DNA of 64,000 nucleotides from Rhizobium leguminosarum bv. viciae USDA 2370 (GCF_002008365.1 NZ_MRDL01000007.1:17195-81194); one strand, 5' to 3'; counted from the stretch's first letter, positions 49,041 to 58,248 are shown. Program-made: numbers and translations. Notes: a model not told the origin generated them from the letters alone.

Positions 49041-51152
49041 ATGACACCCAAAGACAAGCCAAAACGCCCGGGCGCAAAGCCCCTTTCACGGGATATCAGG
49101 TCGAAAGCCGGCCCGAAGGCGGACGGCGAGAAGCCGGCAAAGCCTGCGGCCGCACGCGCGATCGCCGCCGAGACCGATGGTGAGGCCAAGGCCGAACGCA
49201 TTTCCAAGGTGATGGCGCGCGCCGGCGTTGCCTCCCGCCGCGACATCGAACGCATGATTATGGAAGGCCGTGTGACGCTGAACGGCAGGGTGCTCGAAAC
49301 CCCCGTCGTCAACGTCACGCTAGCCGATCGGATCGAAGTCGACGGCGTGCCGATCCGCGGCATCGAGCGCACCAGGCTGTGGCTCTATCACAAGCCCGCC
49401 GGTCTCGTGACCACCAATGCCGATCCGGAAGGCCGCTCGACCGTGTTCGACAACCTGCCGGAAGAGCTGCCGCGCGTCATGTCGATCGGCCGCCTCGACA
49501 TCAATACCGAAGGCCTGCTGCTGCTGACCAATGATGGTGGTCTCGCCCGGGCGCTCGAGCTGCCGGCGACCGGCTGGCTGCGGCGCTACCGCGTCCGCGC
49601 CCATGGCGAGATCGATCAGGACGCGCTCGACAAGTTGAAGGACGGCATCGCCGTCGACGGAGTGCTCTATGGCTCGATCGAGGCGACGCTCGACCGCACG
49701 CAAGGCTCGAACGTCTGGATCACCATGGGCCTTCGCGAAGGCAAGAACCGCGAAATCAAGAACGTGCTCGGCGCGCTCGGCCTCGACGTCAATCGCCTGA
49801 TCCGCATTTCCTATGGCCCGTTCCAGCTCGGCGACCTGCCGGAAGGCCATGTGATCGAAGTGCGCGGCCGGACACTGCGCGACCAGCTCGGCCCGCGCCT
49901 CATCGAGGAGGCCAAGGCGAATTTCGACGCGCCGATCTACAATGCGCCGGCCGTCGCTGCCGAGGAAGAGGCAGAGCCAGCAGCACCGGAAAAACGCGAG
50001 CGTCCGCGCCGCGACGAGGACAAGCGCGAACGGGCGCTGAGCCGCCTCGACACCAAGCGCGACGACCGCCACGGTGGCGCGCGCAAAGAGGACGACCGCC
50101 GCGATGGCGGGCGCCGGGACGATGAAAGGCCAAAGCGTCCGCAGCCGCTCGGTCAGCGCCGCAGCGCCAATGTCTGGATGGCGCCGGGCGCCCGGCCGCT
50201 CGGCGAAAAAGCAGCTGCAAAAGCTGCCAAGAATGCGCAGACCGCGCGCCGGCGTGGCGAGCCGGCGCCGGCAAAGAATGATCGCATCGAGGATCGCCCG
50301 CGCACACAGGTGAACCGCGTGCGCGAAGAGGATGGCGAATGGATCCGCTCGAGCGAGCAGCCCCGTCGCAAGGATGAGGGCGAGGGCTTCGGCCGCAAGC
50401 GTTCCTTCGGGGATCGCCCCGCCCGCGAAGACCGCGGTTTTGGCGACCGCCCGGCGCGCGGCGAACGGCCGTTCAGTGATCGTCCCTCGCGTGGGGATCG
50501 GCCCTTCGGCGACAAACCGCGCGGTGATCGCAAGCCGCGTGCGGAAGGTGTCGAGCGTCCTCGTGCCGCCAGAACCTCCGCCGGCGAAGGCCGTTCTGCG
50601 CGTCCGCGCGGCGAACGGCCGTTCGGTGATCGCCCCTCGCGTGGGGATCGGCCCTTCGCCGACAAACCGCGCGGTGATCGCAAGCCGCGTACGGACGGCG
50701 ACGAGCGTCCTCGTGCCGCCAGAACCTCCGCCGGCGAAGGCCGTTCTGCGCGTCCGCGCGGCGACCGGCCGTTCGGTGATCGCCCCTCGCGTGGAGACCG
50801 GCCCTTCGGCGACAAGCCTCGTGGCGATCGCAAGCCGCGCGAGGACGGTGATGAGCGTCCGCGGGCAGCCAGAAGCTTTGCCGGCGAGGGGCGCTCCGAG
50901 CGTCCGCGCGGTGAAAGACAGTTCGGCGACAAGCCCTCGGGTGACAGGCCTTCTGGTGACAGGCCGCGCGGCAAGGGCTTTGCGGCCAAGCCCGGTGGGG
51001 CCAAGCCTGGTGGGGCCAAGAGTTTTTCCGGCAAGCCGAAAGGCGCCAAGCCGGGCGGTGACAGGCCGGGCGGCGACAGGCCTGCAGGCGGGCCGTCCAG
51101 AGGTGGTGCTAAAGGAAAGGGAATGACGCGCGGTGCGGATCGTCGGCGGTGA
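49041..51152 (+). CDS. rluB: rRNA pseudouridine synthase (RluB/RsuA family) with long Arg/Gly/Asp-rich repetitive tail
   Basis: The 703-residue protein has an N-terminal basic part, then an S4 RNA-binding domain (RISKVMARAGVASRRDIERM), and an RsuA-type catalytic domain with MSIGRLDINTEGLLLLTNDG, the catalytic Asp at about residue 153. NREIKNVLGALGL follows. Enzyme and RNA-binding parts end near residue 290. The remaining 400 or so residues are disordered and rich in R, G, D, P and E, with blocks such as RGERPFGDRPSRGDRPFG repeated. It probably modifies 23S rRNA; the tail may bind RNA or other proteins. Other RsuA/RluF functions cannot be excluded. Its last 20 bases overlap rsmD. Confidence 0.9.
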   Translation: MTPKDKPKRPGAKPLSRDIRSKAGPKADGEKPAKPAAARAIAAETDGEAKAERISKVMARAGVASRRDIERMIMEGRVTLNGRVLETPVVNVTLADRIEVDGVPIRGIERTRLWLYHKPAGLVTTNADPEGRSTVFDNLPEELPRVMSIGRLDINTEGLLLLTNDGGLARALELPATGWLRRYRVRAHGEIDQDALDKLKDGIAVDGVLYGSIEATLDRTQGSNVWITMGLREGKNREIKNVLGALGLDVNRLIRISYGPFQLGDLPEGHVIEVRGRTLRDQLGPRLIEEAKANFDAPIYNAPAVAAEEEAEPAAPEKRERPRRDEDKRERALSRLDTKRDDRHGGARKEDDRRDGGRRDDERPKRPQPLGQRRSANVWMAPGARPLGEKAAAKAAKNAQTARRRGEPAPAKNDRIEDRPRTQVNRVREEDGEWIRSSEQPRRKDEGEGFGRKRSFGDRPAREDRGFGDRPARGERPFSDRPSRGDRPFGDKPRGDRKPRAEGVERPRAARTSAGEGRSARPRGERPFGDRPSRGDRPFADKPRGDRKPRTDGDERPRAARTSAGEGRSARPRGDRPFGDRPSRGDRPFGDKPRGDRKPREDGDERPRAARSFAGEGRSERPRGERQFGDKPSGDRPSGDRPRGKGFAAKPGGAKPGGAKSFSGKPKGAKPGGDRPGGDRPAGGPSRGGAKGKGMTRGADRRR
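50461..50910 (+). repeat. 150-bp tandem repeat (3 units plus partial) within the rluB tail
   Basis: Units begin at 50461, 50611 and 50761, each opening gcga(a/c)cggccgttc(a/g)gtgatcg; a diverged partial unit starts at 50911 with gtgaaagacagttcggcgac. The spacing of exactly 150 bases keeps the frame and encodes a 50-residue unit. Units 1 and 2 are nearly identical in DNA, which suggests recent duplication or gene-conversion-like homogenisation. Confidence 0.85.
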
Positions 51153-51693
51153 GTTTCGCGGACGGCCTCTCGCCGTGCCAAAATCCAACGAGATCCGGCC
51201 GACTGCCGACCGGACGCGCGAGAGCCTGTTCAATATATTGAGCCATGCCTATCCGGAATGCGTCGATGGCACCCGGATCCTCGACCTTTTTGCCGGCACC
51301 GGCGCCGTCGGCCTCGAAGCCGTTTCACGCGGCTGTCGCCATGCGCTCTTCGTCGAAAACAGTGTCGAGGGCAGGGCGCTGCTCTGGGAGAACATCGATG
51401 CGCTCGGCTTGCACGGCCGCACGCGCATCCTGCGCCGGGATGCGACCGATCTCGGCAGCGTCGGCAATCTCGAACCCTTCGACGTGCTCTTTGCCGACCC
51501 GCCCTATGGCAAGGGTCTCGGTGAGAAGGCGATGGCGGCGGCGGCCGAAGGCGGCTGGCTACGGCCTGGCGCAATCGCCGTGCTCGAAGAACGCGCCGAT
51601 ATTGTCGTTTCCGTCCATCCTTCCTATGTTTTCCTCGAAAGCCGCATCTTTGGCGATACGAGGGTGCATTTCTTCCGATATCAGCCGCAATAA
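51133..51693 (+). CDS. rsmD: 16S rRNA (guanine-966-N2)-methyltransferase
   Basis: The 186-residue enzyme uses SAM to methylate G966. It starts at a GTG with MRIVGGEFRGRPLAVP, the usual N-terminus, and overlaps the pseudouridine synthase by 20 bases. TRESLFNIL, DLFAGTGAVGLEAVSRG (SAM loop) and FDVLFADPPYGKGL (the DPPY-type catalytic motif) follow. Both genes modify rRNA, so coupled expression is logical. Confidence 0.95.
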   Translation: MRIVGGEFRGRPLAVPKSNEIRPTADRTRESLFNILSHAYPECVDGTRILDLFAGTGAVGLEAVSRGCRHALFVENSVEGRALLWENIDALGLHGRTRILRRDATDLGSVGNLEPFDVLFADPPYGKGLGEKAMAAAAEGGWLRPGAIAVLEERADIVVSVHPSYVFLESRIFGDTRVHFFRYQPQ

Positions 51694-51705
51694 GCGGGGG
51701 CGGGC

Positions 51706-52587
51706 GTGCAGCAGGCAGAGATCATCAGCCCGAAATTGCCCGCGATCAGCGATCTGCCAACGGTTGCGGTCGCTTTCGGCGGCGGCGGCGCGCGCGGGCT
51801 TTCTCATATCCACATCATCGAGACGCTGGATGAACTCGGCATCCGCCCGGTGGCGGTATCGGGCTCGTCGATGGGCGCGATCATGGGCGCCGGCATGGCT
51901 GCCGGCATGTCCGGCGCCGAAATCCGCGAACATGCGCTGACGACCGTCGGCAACAAGACGGCGGTCGTCGCCCGCATCTGGGGGCTGAGGCCGGCGACGG
52001 TGCGCGATGCGGTGGCCAAGGGTATCCGCATCGGCCAGTTCAATCTGGAGCGGATCCTCAAAGCCTTCCTGCCGTCCGAACTGCCGGCCCGCTTCGAGGA
52101 CCTGCTGGTCCCGATGAAGGTCATCACTACTGATTATTACGGGCAGTGCGAAGTCATCATCGAGCAGGGCGAACTGTTTCCGGCGCTGGCCGCCTCGTCC
52201 GCCATCCCCGCCGTCTTCATGCCGGTGCGCCTGCGCGACCGCGTGATGATCGACGGCGGCATCAGCAATCCGGTGCCCTATGAATGCCTGATGGATCTTG
52301 CCGACATCGTCGTCGGCATCGATGTCGTCGGCGCGCCGGAAGGCGACGGCACCCATATTCCGAACCGCATGGAAAGCATTTTCGGCTCCGGCCAGCTGAT
52401 GATGCAGACGGCGATCTCGCTGAAGCTCAAGCTTCGCCCGCCGCATATCTTCCTGCGCCCGACGGTCGGCCGCACCGGCGTTATGGATTTCCTCAAGGCC
52501 CGCGAAGTCCTCGCCATGTCCGTCGGCGTCAAGGACGATTTGAAATTCGCCCTCGACCGGGAAATCGAGGCGCGGCTGAAGCGCTAG
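51706..52587 (+). CDS. Patatin-like phospholipase/acylhydrolase
   Basis: The 293-residue protein has the patatin oxyanion loop AVAFGGGGARGLSHIHIIET, the nucleophile elbow GSSMG with Ser55, and the catalytic Asp183 in MIDGGISNP. No signal peptide is seen, so it is probably cytoplasmic or peripheral. It starts at GTG, 12 bases after rsmD, and is likely in the same unit. The stop codon TAG is the first three bases of a repeat (module A), so the C-terminus ends in EIEARLKR at a repeat boundary. Confidence 0.9.
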   Translation: MQQAEIISPKLPAISDLPTVAVAFGGGGARGLSHIHIIETLDELGIRPVAVSGSSMGAIMGAGMAAGMSGAEIREHALTTVGNKTAVVARIWGLRPATVRDAVAKGIRIGQFNLERILKAFLPSELPARFEDLLVPMKVITTDYYGQCEVIIEQGELFPALAASSAIPAVFMPVRLRDRVMIDGGISNPVPYECLMDLADIVVGIDVVGAPEGDGTHIPNRMESIFGSGQLMMQTAISLKLKLRPPHIFLRPTVGRTGVMDFLKAREVLAMSVGVKDDLKFALDREIEARLKR

Positions 52588-52690
52588 AGCAATTCCAGGA
52601 AAAGTGCGAAGCGGTTTTCCGCCCGGAATTGCGTAAGAATAAAAAGTTAGAGCGGCTCTGCGCTTCAATGAAAAGCTGAACCGCTCTGTC
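52585..52690. repeat. RIME-type mosaic repeat, modules A+D
   Basis: tagagcaattccaggaaaag through gcggttttccgcccggaatt forms module A. After an A/T-rich linker, gttagagcggctctgcgctt to aaaagctgaaccgctct forms module D. The first three bases are the stop codon of the patatin gene. The inverted copy is at 3672-3771. The 140-bp gap before the EVE gene holds nothing else. Confidence 0.8.
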
Positions 52691-52727
52691 GGTCGGATTG
52701 ACCGTTGGTCCACGGATGAAGGCTTGG

Positions 52728-53276
52728 TCAGCCGATGTTCGGTGCGATGGGCCGTGTAGAACCGCGCGAAGATGGACGGGTCAAGGAAGCAGAGGCTGGG
52801 GCCTGTGCTGTTTTTCGGGAGGTTCCAAACCGGTCGGGCAGCCCAAATTCCGCGGGCGTTTCACCGAGCATCGCTTCGGCTATCAGCTCGGCATCGTCAT
52901 TGTCGATCTCGAAGAGGCCAAAGCGCAGTTGATAGCCCCAGCTTGCCCGACCGCTTGTGAAGGATAGTCGGTCGAGCAGTGGCCGGATAGGCGTTTCGAT
53001 GGCCGGCCACCAGGCGACATCCCGCCTCCAGGGGCGGAAGTCGGGATGAACTTCCACCTGATATGCATCAGTTTCCTTGACCATGCCAATTGCAGTCAAC
53101 GCTTGCAGCCGATCCCTGCCGCCAAATGTTTCGGTCGGCGAATAGTAGATCACGCGGTCACCAGGCGCGCTCCGCCTAAGCGGAGCGGCCTTTCCGTGAC
53201 AAACCTGCATGAAACCCGCTTCCCGCCCGATGCGCACATGGTTTGCCGATGCCACTGCGATCCAGTTGCGGGACAT
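52728..53276 (-). CDS. EVE-domain protein
   Basis: The 182-residue protein begins [20 protein letters not shown], then [28 protein letters not shown] and [20 protein letters not shown], the strand pattern of the EVE (PUA-like) fold. EVE proteins bind modified bases in DNA or RNA in some systems; here the C-terminal 30 residues ([20 protein letters not shown]) are a polar tail. It lies 3 bases downstream of a VOC gene on the same strand, so the two are probably one unit. Confidence 0.85.
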   Translation of the reverse strand: MSRNWIAVASANHVRIGREAGFMQVCHGKAAPLRRSAPGDRVIYYSPTETFGGRDRLQALTAIGMVKETDAYQVEVHPDFRPWRRDVAWWPAIETPIRPLLDRLSFTSGRASWGYQLRFGLFEIDNDDAELIAEAMLGETPAEFGLPDRFGTSRKTAQAPASASLTRPSSRGSTRPIAPNIG

Positions 53277-53279
53277 GTT

Positions 53280-53651
53280 TCAGCCTTCCGCCACGTTATA
53301 GACGCGCAGGCGATGCCCGTCGGGATCCGCCGCGACAAAGCTACGGCCGAAATCGAGGTCGGTCGGCGGCAAAAGGATGGTCGCGCCCTTGCCTTGCCAT
53401 TCGGTGTGAAGCGTATCGACGAGGTCTGCTGTCGCGACCTTGAAACCGAGGTCGCAGCCGCCGCCCGTGGGAGCTGGCGCCGGCTCAACGCCCTTCTCGC
53501 CCCAGAGTCCAAGTGCCAGACCCGAAGGCAGGATGAACATGGCGAAGGTCGGGCTGGCCTCAACGGCGTCCAGCCCGAGCAGTCGGGTATAGAAGCTGGC
53601 GCTCTTTGGCGCGTCGACGACGAAGAGTAGAATGCTGTTGCTGTCGATCAC
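53280..53651 (-). CDS. VOC-family protein
   Basis: The 123-residue protein has the VOC pattern: SILLFVVDAPKSASFYTRLL at the N-terminus and the C-terminal FGRSFVAADPDGHRLRVYNV with the DPDGH motif. Substrate unknown. It shares a unit with the EVE gene, 3 bases downstream. The start MIDSNSIL is the first ATG and gives the usual length. Confidence 0.85.
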   Translation of the reverse strand: MIDSNSILLFVVDAPKSASFYTRLLGLDAVEASPTFAMFILPSGLALGLWGEKGVEPAPAPTGGGCDLGFKVATADLVDTLHTEWQGKGATILLPPTDLDFGRSFVAADPDGHRLRVYNVAEG

Positions 53652-53771
53652 GGTAAGCTCCTGTTTGTCAGTCAGGAGGACATTTACAGAAACATGCTGA
53701 CAGATTCTGGCAGTAGCGAGTCCCCGGCGGCGAGTTCGCCACGCTCAAGCTTCGCACGTCCTGGAGTTGAT

Positions 53772-55586
53772 CTAAGCGTCCGCCGTCGCATCCGCCGTTC
53801 CGGCCAGCGGATCGTCCTCGAAGGGATCGGCAGCACGCTTCGGCTTGACCAGCGGTTCGGGGCGGACGGGGTGGGAAAACAGCATGTCGCGCCCGGCCTG
53901 CAGCCCTTCGGACACCTGCAGCACCAGACGCGCCTCGTCGCGCTTGCGGATATCCTCGCCGATTTCATAGGCGTCGACCTCGGAAACGCCAAGCGCCTCC
54001 AGTGTTCGCCGCCCGAAGAGCAGGCCCGATTCCAGCGTTTCACGCAGCTCGTAGTCGACACCCTTGTTGCGCAGTTCGATCGAATGGATGCGGTCGTAGG
54101 AGCGCACGTAGAGCCGCGTCTGCGGATAGTCGGCCTGCACCAGCTCCACCACCTTGTCGGTGATTTCCTTCTTCTGGGTGCAGACGAGCACGATCTTCGC
54201 CCGGTCGATGCCGGCCGAGCGTAGCACGTCCTTGCGGGCGCCGTCGCCGAAATAGATGCGGAAGCCGAAGGAGGAGGCCTGGCGGATGCGGTCGGCCGAA
54301 AAATCGATGACGGTGACGCTGCGCCCTCCGGCAAGCAGGATCTGGGCGGCGATCTGGCCGAAACGCGAGAAGCCGACCATCAGTACGTCGGCGCTGGCGC
54401 CCTCGAAATCCTCGTCCAGCTCCTCCTGCTCGTCGCCGCGCAGCAGCCGCTTCGAAAGGGCCGATCCGATCGGCGTCAGCGCCATGGACAGCGTGACGAC
54501 CGCGACCAGCAGCGAGGCCGTACTCGTCGACATCAGCCCGACCGTACCCGCCGTGGTGAACAGCACGAAGCCGAATTCGCCGCCCTGCGGCAGCAGGAAG
54601 GCGATGCGGATCGCATCGTCGTGCAGGGAGCCCGAGATCCGGCAGAGCCCATAGATGACGATCGCCTTGACGGCCATGACGATCGGCACGGCGACAATGA
54701 CGAAGAGCGCGTTGTCGGCGAGAACGTCGAGTTCCAGCGACAGGCCGACGGCGATGAAGAAGATAGCGAGCAACACGCCGCGGAAGGGCTCGATATCCGC
54801 CTCCAGCTCGTGCCGGTACGAGGATTCGGCAAGCATCACGCCGGATAAGAAGGCGCCCATCGCCATCGAAAGCCCGGCAAGTTGCATCAGGCTCGCCGAT
54901 CCCATGACGACGAAGAGGGCGGCGGCAATCATTGCCTCGCGCGCGCCGGTCCGGGCGATGATCTGGAAAAGCGGCGTCAGCAGGTAGCGTCCCATGACGA
55001 TCATCGCCGCAACCGCACCGACGGCGACCGCGAAATCCAACAGCGGTGCGTTGTTGCCCTTGTCGCCGCCATCGAGGATGGTGATCAGCGCCAGCAGCGG
55101 CACGATTGCCAGGTCCTGGAACAGCAGCATCGAAAAGGAACGTTGCCCGTATCTGGTGTTGACGTCGCCGTCGCCCTCGAGGATCTGCATGGCAAAGGCG
55201 GTCGAAGACAGCGCCAGGCCAAATCCGGCAACGATGCTGCCGCGCCAGTCGAGAACTTGGGAAAACCAGGCAAGTGCGGTCAGCGCCAGCCCCGTCACCA
55301 CCACCTGCGCCGTGCCGAGGCCGAAGATGTCGCGCCGCATCTGCCACAGACGGGTGGGCTTCAGCTCCAGTCCGATGATGAAGAGCAGGAAGACGACGCC
55401 GAGTTCGGCGACGGCGAGGATCTGTTCGCCATCGGTGATGCCGTGGAAGACCGGGCCGATGACGATGCCGGCGGCGAGGTAGCCGAGCACCGTGCCGAGC
55501 CCGAGCTTCTTGAAGATCGGAGCGGCGACCACCGCGCCGCCAAGCAGCAGGATCGTTTCGGAAAAAAGGGCATTGGGCGCTGACAT
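53772..55586 (-). CDS. CPA2-family cation:proton antiporter (KefB/KefC-like) with TrkA-N domain
   Basis: The 604-residue protein has an N-terminal membrane domain of about 12-13 helices (AELGVVFLLFIIGLELKPTR, the FIIGLELxP motif of CPA2) and a C-terminal nucleotide-binding domain VLMVGFSRFGQIAAQILLAG. GKELGL or KefF-type partners are not next to it. Such proteins exchange K+ or Na+ for protons, and Kef types are gated by glutathione conjugates. The start MSAPNAL is preferred; a far upstream ATG is less likely. It is divergent from pmbA. Confidence 0.9.
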   Translation of the reverse strand: MSAPNALFSETILLLGGAVVAAPIFKKLGLGTVLGYLAAGIVIGPVFHGITDGEQILAVAELGVVFLLFIIGLELKPTRLWQMRRDIFGLGTAQVVVTGLALTALAWFSQVLDWRGSIVAGFGLALSSTAFAMQILEGDGDVNTRYGQRSFSMLLFQDLAIVPLLALITILDGGDKGNNAPLLDFAVAVGAVAAMIVMGRYLLTPLFQIIARTGAREAMIAAALFVVMGSASLMQLAGLSMAMGAFLSGVMLAESSYRHELEADIEPFRGVLLAIFFIAVGLSLELDVLADNALFVIVAVPIVMAVKAIVIYGLCRISGSLHDDAIRIAFLLPQGGEFGFVLFTTAGTVGLMSTSTASLLVAVVTLSMALTPIGSALSKRLLRGDEQEELDEDFEGASADVLMVGFSRFGQIAAQILLAGGRSVTVIDFSADRIRQASSFGFRIYFGDGARKDVLRSAGIDRAKIVLVCTQKKEITDKVVELVQADYPQTRLYVRSYDRIHSIELRNKGVDYELRETLESGLLFGRRTLEALGVSEVDAYEIGEDIRKRDEARLVLQVSEGLQAGRDMLFSHPVRPEPLVKPKRAADPFEDDPLAGTADATADA

Positions 55587-55705
55587 GCTGACAATTTCTT
55601 TCAACGGCAGGGAGCACGCAGGCAGCCCCGATAAAGAATCGGCGGCGGCGGCCTTGATGCTTGGGAGAGTGCACAATAAATGGAAGCCGAAGGAAAGGCC
55701 AAATC

Positions 55706-57052
55706 ATGTCCTCTGAAATTGATTCCTCGACACTTCTTTCCCGCGCAACTCAATTGATCGATCTGGCAAGGAAGGCAGGGGCTGATGCCGCCGATGCCGT
55801 CGTCGTCCGGTCGCGCTCGCAATCGGTCAGCGTGCGCCTCGGCAAGGTCGAGGGCACGGAATCCTCCGAAAGCGACGATTTTTCCCTACGCGTCTTCATC
55901 GGCAAGCGCGTCGCCAGCGTTTCGGCCAATCCGGGCTTCGATCTTCAGGCGCTTGCCGAACGCGCCGTTGCCATGGCCAAGGTTTCCCCGGAAGACCCCT
56001 TCGCCTGCCTGGCGGATGAGGCGAGCCTTTCGAGATCCTATCCCGACCTGCAATTGCTCGATACCACGGAGGTCTCCTCCGAAATGCTGCGCGAGGCGGG
56101 TCTTGCGGCTGAAGCGGCCGCGCTTGCGGTCAAGGGTGTCACCAATTCCTCCGGCGCCGGCGCCTCAGCCGGCATGGGCGGCCTCGTTCTTGCCACCTCG
56201 CACGGATTCGAAGGTAGTTACATGGCCTCGCGTTTCGGCCATTCCGTCAGCGTCATCGCCGGTGAAGGCACCGGCATGGAGCGCGATTATGATTTCGACA
56301 GCCGTCTCTATTATGCCGAGCTCGACGACCCCGCTGAAATTGGCCGTCGCGCCGGCGAACGGGTGATCAAGCGCGTCAATCCGCGCCAGGTGCCGACCGG
56401 CAAGGACGTCACGGTGATCTTCGACCCGCGTGTCGCCCGCGGCTTCGTCGGCCATATCGCCGGTGCGATCAATGGTGCTTCCGTCGCCCGCAAGTCCAGC
56501 TTCCTGCGCGACAGAATGGGTCAGCAGGTGCTGAAGTCGGGCCTGTCGATCACCGATGATCCGCTTATCGTGCGTGGGCCCTCCTCGCGGCCCTTCGATG
56601 GCGAGGGTGTGTCCGGCGAGCGGCTTGTCATGATCGAGGATGGTGTTTTGAAGCACTGGTTCCTCTCGACCTCGACCGCGCGCGAGCTCGGCCTTGAGAC
56701 CAACGGCCGCGGCGTACGCGGCGGCACTGCCGTCTCGCCTTCCTCCACCAACCTTGCGTTGGAACCCGGCGACATTTCGCCGGAGGATTTGATCCGCAGC
56801 GTCGGCAACGGTTTTTATGTCACCGAATTGATCGGCCACGGCGTCAACATGATCACCGGCGAATACAGCCGCGGCGCCACCGGCTTCTGGATCGAGAACG
56901 GCGAACTCACCTTCCCGGTCTCCGAGGTGACGATCGCCTCGAACCTCAAGGAGATGTTCATGCGCCTGACGCCGGCAAACGACATCGATCGCAAGTTCGG
57001 CGTCGCGGCCCCCACCTTCGCCATCGAAGGCATGACGCTTGCCGGACGCTAG
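55706..57052 (+). CDS. pmbA: TldE/PmbA-family metalloprotease-like protein
   Basis: The 448-residue protein is the TldE half of the TldD/TldE complex. It has the fold markers DAADAVVVRSRSQSVSVRLG, GLVLATSHGFEGSYMASRFG, SKSSFLRDRMGQ-like RKSSFLRDRMGQQVLKSG and the C-terminal RGVRGGTAVSPSSTNLALEP. It lacks the HExxxH zinc motif, which in this family is carried by TldD, not present in the window. GAAGGAAAGG lies upstream of the ATG. The stop codon TAG is the first three bases of a repeat. Confidence 0.93.
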   Translation: MSSEIDSSTLLSRATQLIDLARKAGADAADAVVVRSRSQSVSVRLGKVEGTESSESDDFSLRVFIGKRVASVSANPGFDLQALAERAVAMAKVSPEDPFACLADEASLSRSYPDLQLLDTTEVSSEMLREAGLAAEAAALAVKGVTNSSGAGASAGMGGLVLATSHGFEGSYMASRFGHSVSVIAGEGTGMERDYDFDSRLYYAELDDPAEIGRRAGERVIKRVNPRQVPTGKDVTVIFDPRVARGFVGHIAGAINGASVARKSSFLRDRMGQQVLKSGLSITDDPLIVRGPSSRPFDGEGVSGERLVMIEDGVLKHWFLSTSTARELGLETNGRGVRGGTAVSPSSTNLALEPGDISPEDLIRSVGNGFYVTELIGHGVNMITGEYSRGATGFWIENGELTFPVSEVTIASNLKEMFMRLTPANDIDRKFGVAAPTFAIEGMTLAGR

Positions 57053-57099
57053 AGCATGATGCCGAAAAGTGTGCGCGGTTTTCGGACGACATCATGCTC
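57050..57099. repeat. RIME-type palindromic repeat, module B
   Basis: tagagcatgatgccgaaaag, then tgtgcgcggttttcggacga and catcatgctc. The TAG is the stop codon of pmbA. It lies between pmbA and cysQ. The copy at 30941 is nearly identical. Confidence 0.8.
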
Positions 57100-57128
57100 C
57101 AACTGTAGTTCAGAAATGGATTGATCTG

Positions 57129-57938
57129 ATGAGCGACATGGAGAAAGCCCGGTGGCAGAGCGATCTCACGCTGATCGCCGATGCTGCGAGAGAGGCGGGC
57201 GCCGTCGCTTTCGGCTTCTTCAACCAGTCTCCCGAGGTCTGGTGGAAGAATGAGGATCGTTCTCCCGTCAGCGCTGCCGATTTCGCTGCAAACAAGACGC
57301 TCGAGACCTTCCTGCGCAAGGCCCGGCCGGATTATGGCTGGCTGTCGGAGGAAACCGACGACGATGCCGACCGTCTCTCACGCGAGACGCTGTTCATCGT
57401 CGATCCGATCGACGGCACGCGCGCCTTCCTCGGCGGGCAGAAGGTCTGGTGCGTCAGCGTTGCGGTGGTTCATCGCGGCCGGCCGGTGGCCGGCGTGCTC
57501 TATGCCCCGGCGCTTGAGGAGCTCTATGAGGCGGTTGAGGGCGGCGTGGCGCTGAAGAATGGCGTGCCCTTCACCGTCTCGGCCGCCGGACCGGAAGAGA
57601 TGAGCCGCCTTGCGATCGGCGATGACCTGCTGAAGACCTTTCCGACGGCGTTCCGCGACCGGGTGACGCGCGAGAAATACATTCCCTCGCTCGCCTATCG
57701 CATCGCCATGGTGGCGGACGGTCGTCTCGAAGGCACCTTCGTCAAGGGCAATTCCCATGATTGGGACCTTGCCGCCGCCGATCTGATCCTTGTCTGCGCC
57801 GGCGGCGGCCTCGTCGACATCGAAGGCCAGCCGATCGTCTACAACCGTGCCGAAGTCACCCACAAGGTCCTCTGCGCGGCCCCAACACCCCGCCTCGGCG
57901 AATTCCTCGCGGCCTTTGCGGAGCGACGAGACAGTTGA
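57129..57938 (+). CDS. cysQ: 3'(2'),5'-bisphosphate nucleotidase / inositol-monophosphatase-family protein
   Basis: The 269-residue protein has the metal-binding motifs of the IMPase superfamily: SPVSAADFAANKTLETFL, WLSEETDDD, VDPIDGTRAFLGG and SHDWDLAAADLILVCAGG. The CysQ type clears PAP from sulfur assimilation, and that is the usual annotation in rhizobia, but an IMPase-like activity cannot be excluded. The start MSDMEKAR follows a module B repeat. DUF4170 and waaA follow. Confidence 0.87.
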   Translation: MSDMEKARWQSDLTLIADAAREAGAVAFGFFNQSPEVWWKNEDRSPVSAADFAANKTLETFLRKARPDYGWLSEETDDDADRLSRETLFIVDPIDGTRAFLGGQKVWCVSVAVVHRGRPVAGVLYAPALEELYEAVEGGVALKNGVPFTVSAAGPEEMSRLAIGDDLLKTFPTAFRDRVTREKYIPSLAYRIAMVADGRLEGTFVKGNSHDWDLAAADLILVCAGGGLVDIEGQPIVYNRAEVTHKVLCAAPTPRLGEFLAAFAERRDS

Positions 57939-57999
57939 CGTTTCCGTCAAAATCCCGCAGATGGGTGGCGGAGGAGAATAGGCAGAAAGAGAACAAAAA

Positions 58000-58248
58000 A
58001 TGACTGAATCCGGTGACAAGAAGCAACTTCTGCATCTCGTTTTTGGCGGTGAACTGGAAAGCCTCGATGACGTCCAGTTCCGTGATCTGCAGGGTCTCGA
58101 TATCGTCGGCATTTTCCCGGATTATGCCACGGCGCTGACGGCCTGGAAGGCGAAGGCGCAGCAGACGGTCGACAATGCGCATATGCGCTACTTCATCGTC
58201 CACATGCATCGTTTGCTTGATCCGCAGGAAAAGGCCAGGGGCAACTGA
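58000..58248 (+). CDS. DUF4170 small protein
   Basis: The 82-residue protein (KKQLLHLVFGGELESLDDVQ, then FPDYATALTAWKAKAQQTVD and AHMRYFIVHMHRLLDP) matches DUF4170, a short conserved family of alphaproteobacteria. It has no signal or membrane segment. Members recur between cysQ and waaA in rhizobia, which suggests a tie to lipid A/Kdo assembly by context only. It lies 61 bases after cysQ. Confidence 0.9.
   Translation: MTESGDKKQLLHLVFGGELESLDDVQFRDLQGLDIVGIFPDYATALTAWKAKAQQTVDNAHMRYFIVHMHRLLDPQEKARGN

Noticed and set aside
50461..50910. Regular repeats that could suggest a CRISPR array
   Set aside because: The repeats are 150 bp, directly adjacent, in-frame coding units without unique spacers.
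49320..51233. Very long minus-strand reading frame (637 residues) opposite the pseudouridine synthase
   Set aside because: It mirrors the repetitive GC-rich coding strand and has no recognisable domain. It exists because the codon bias suppresses stops on the other strand.
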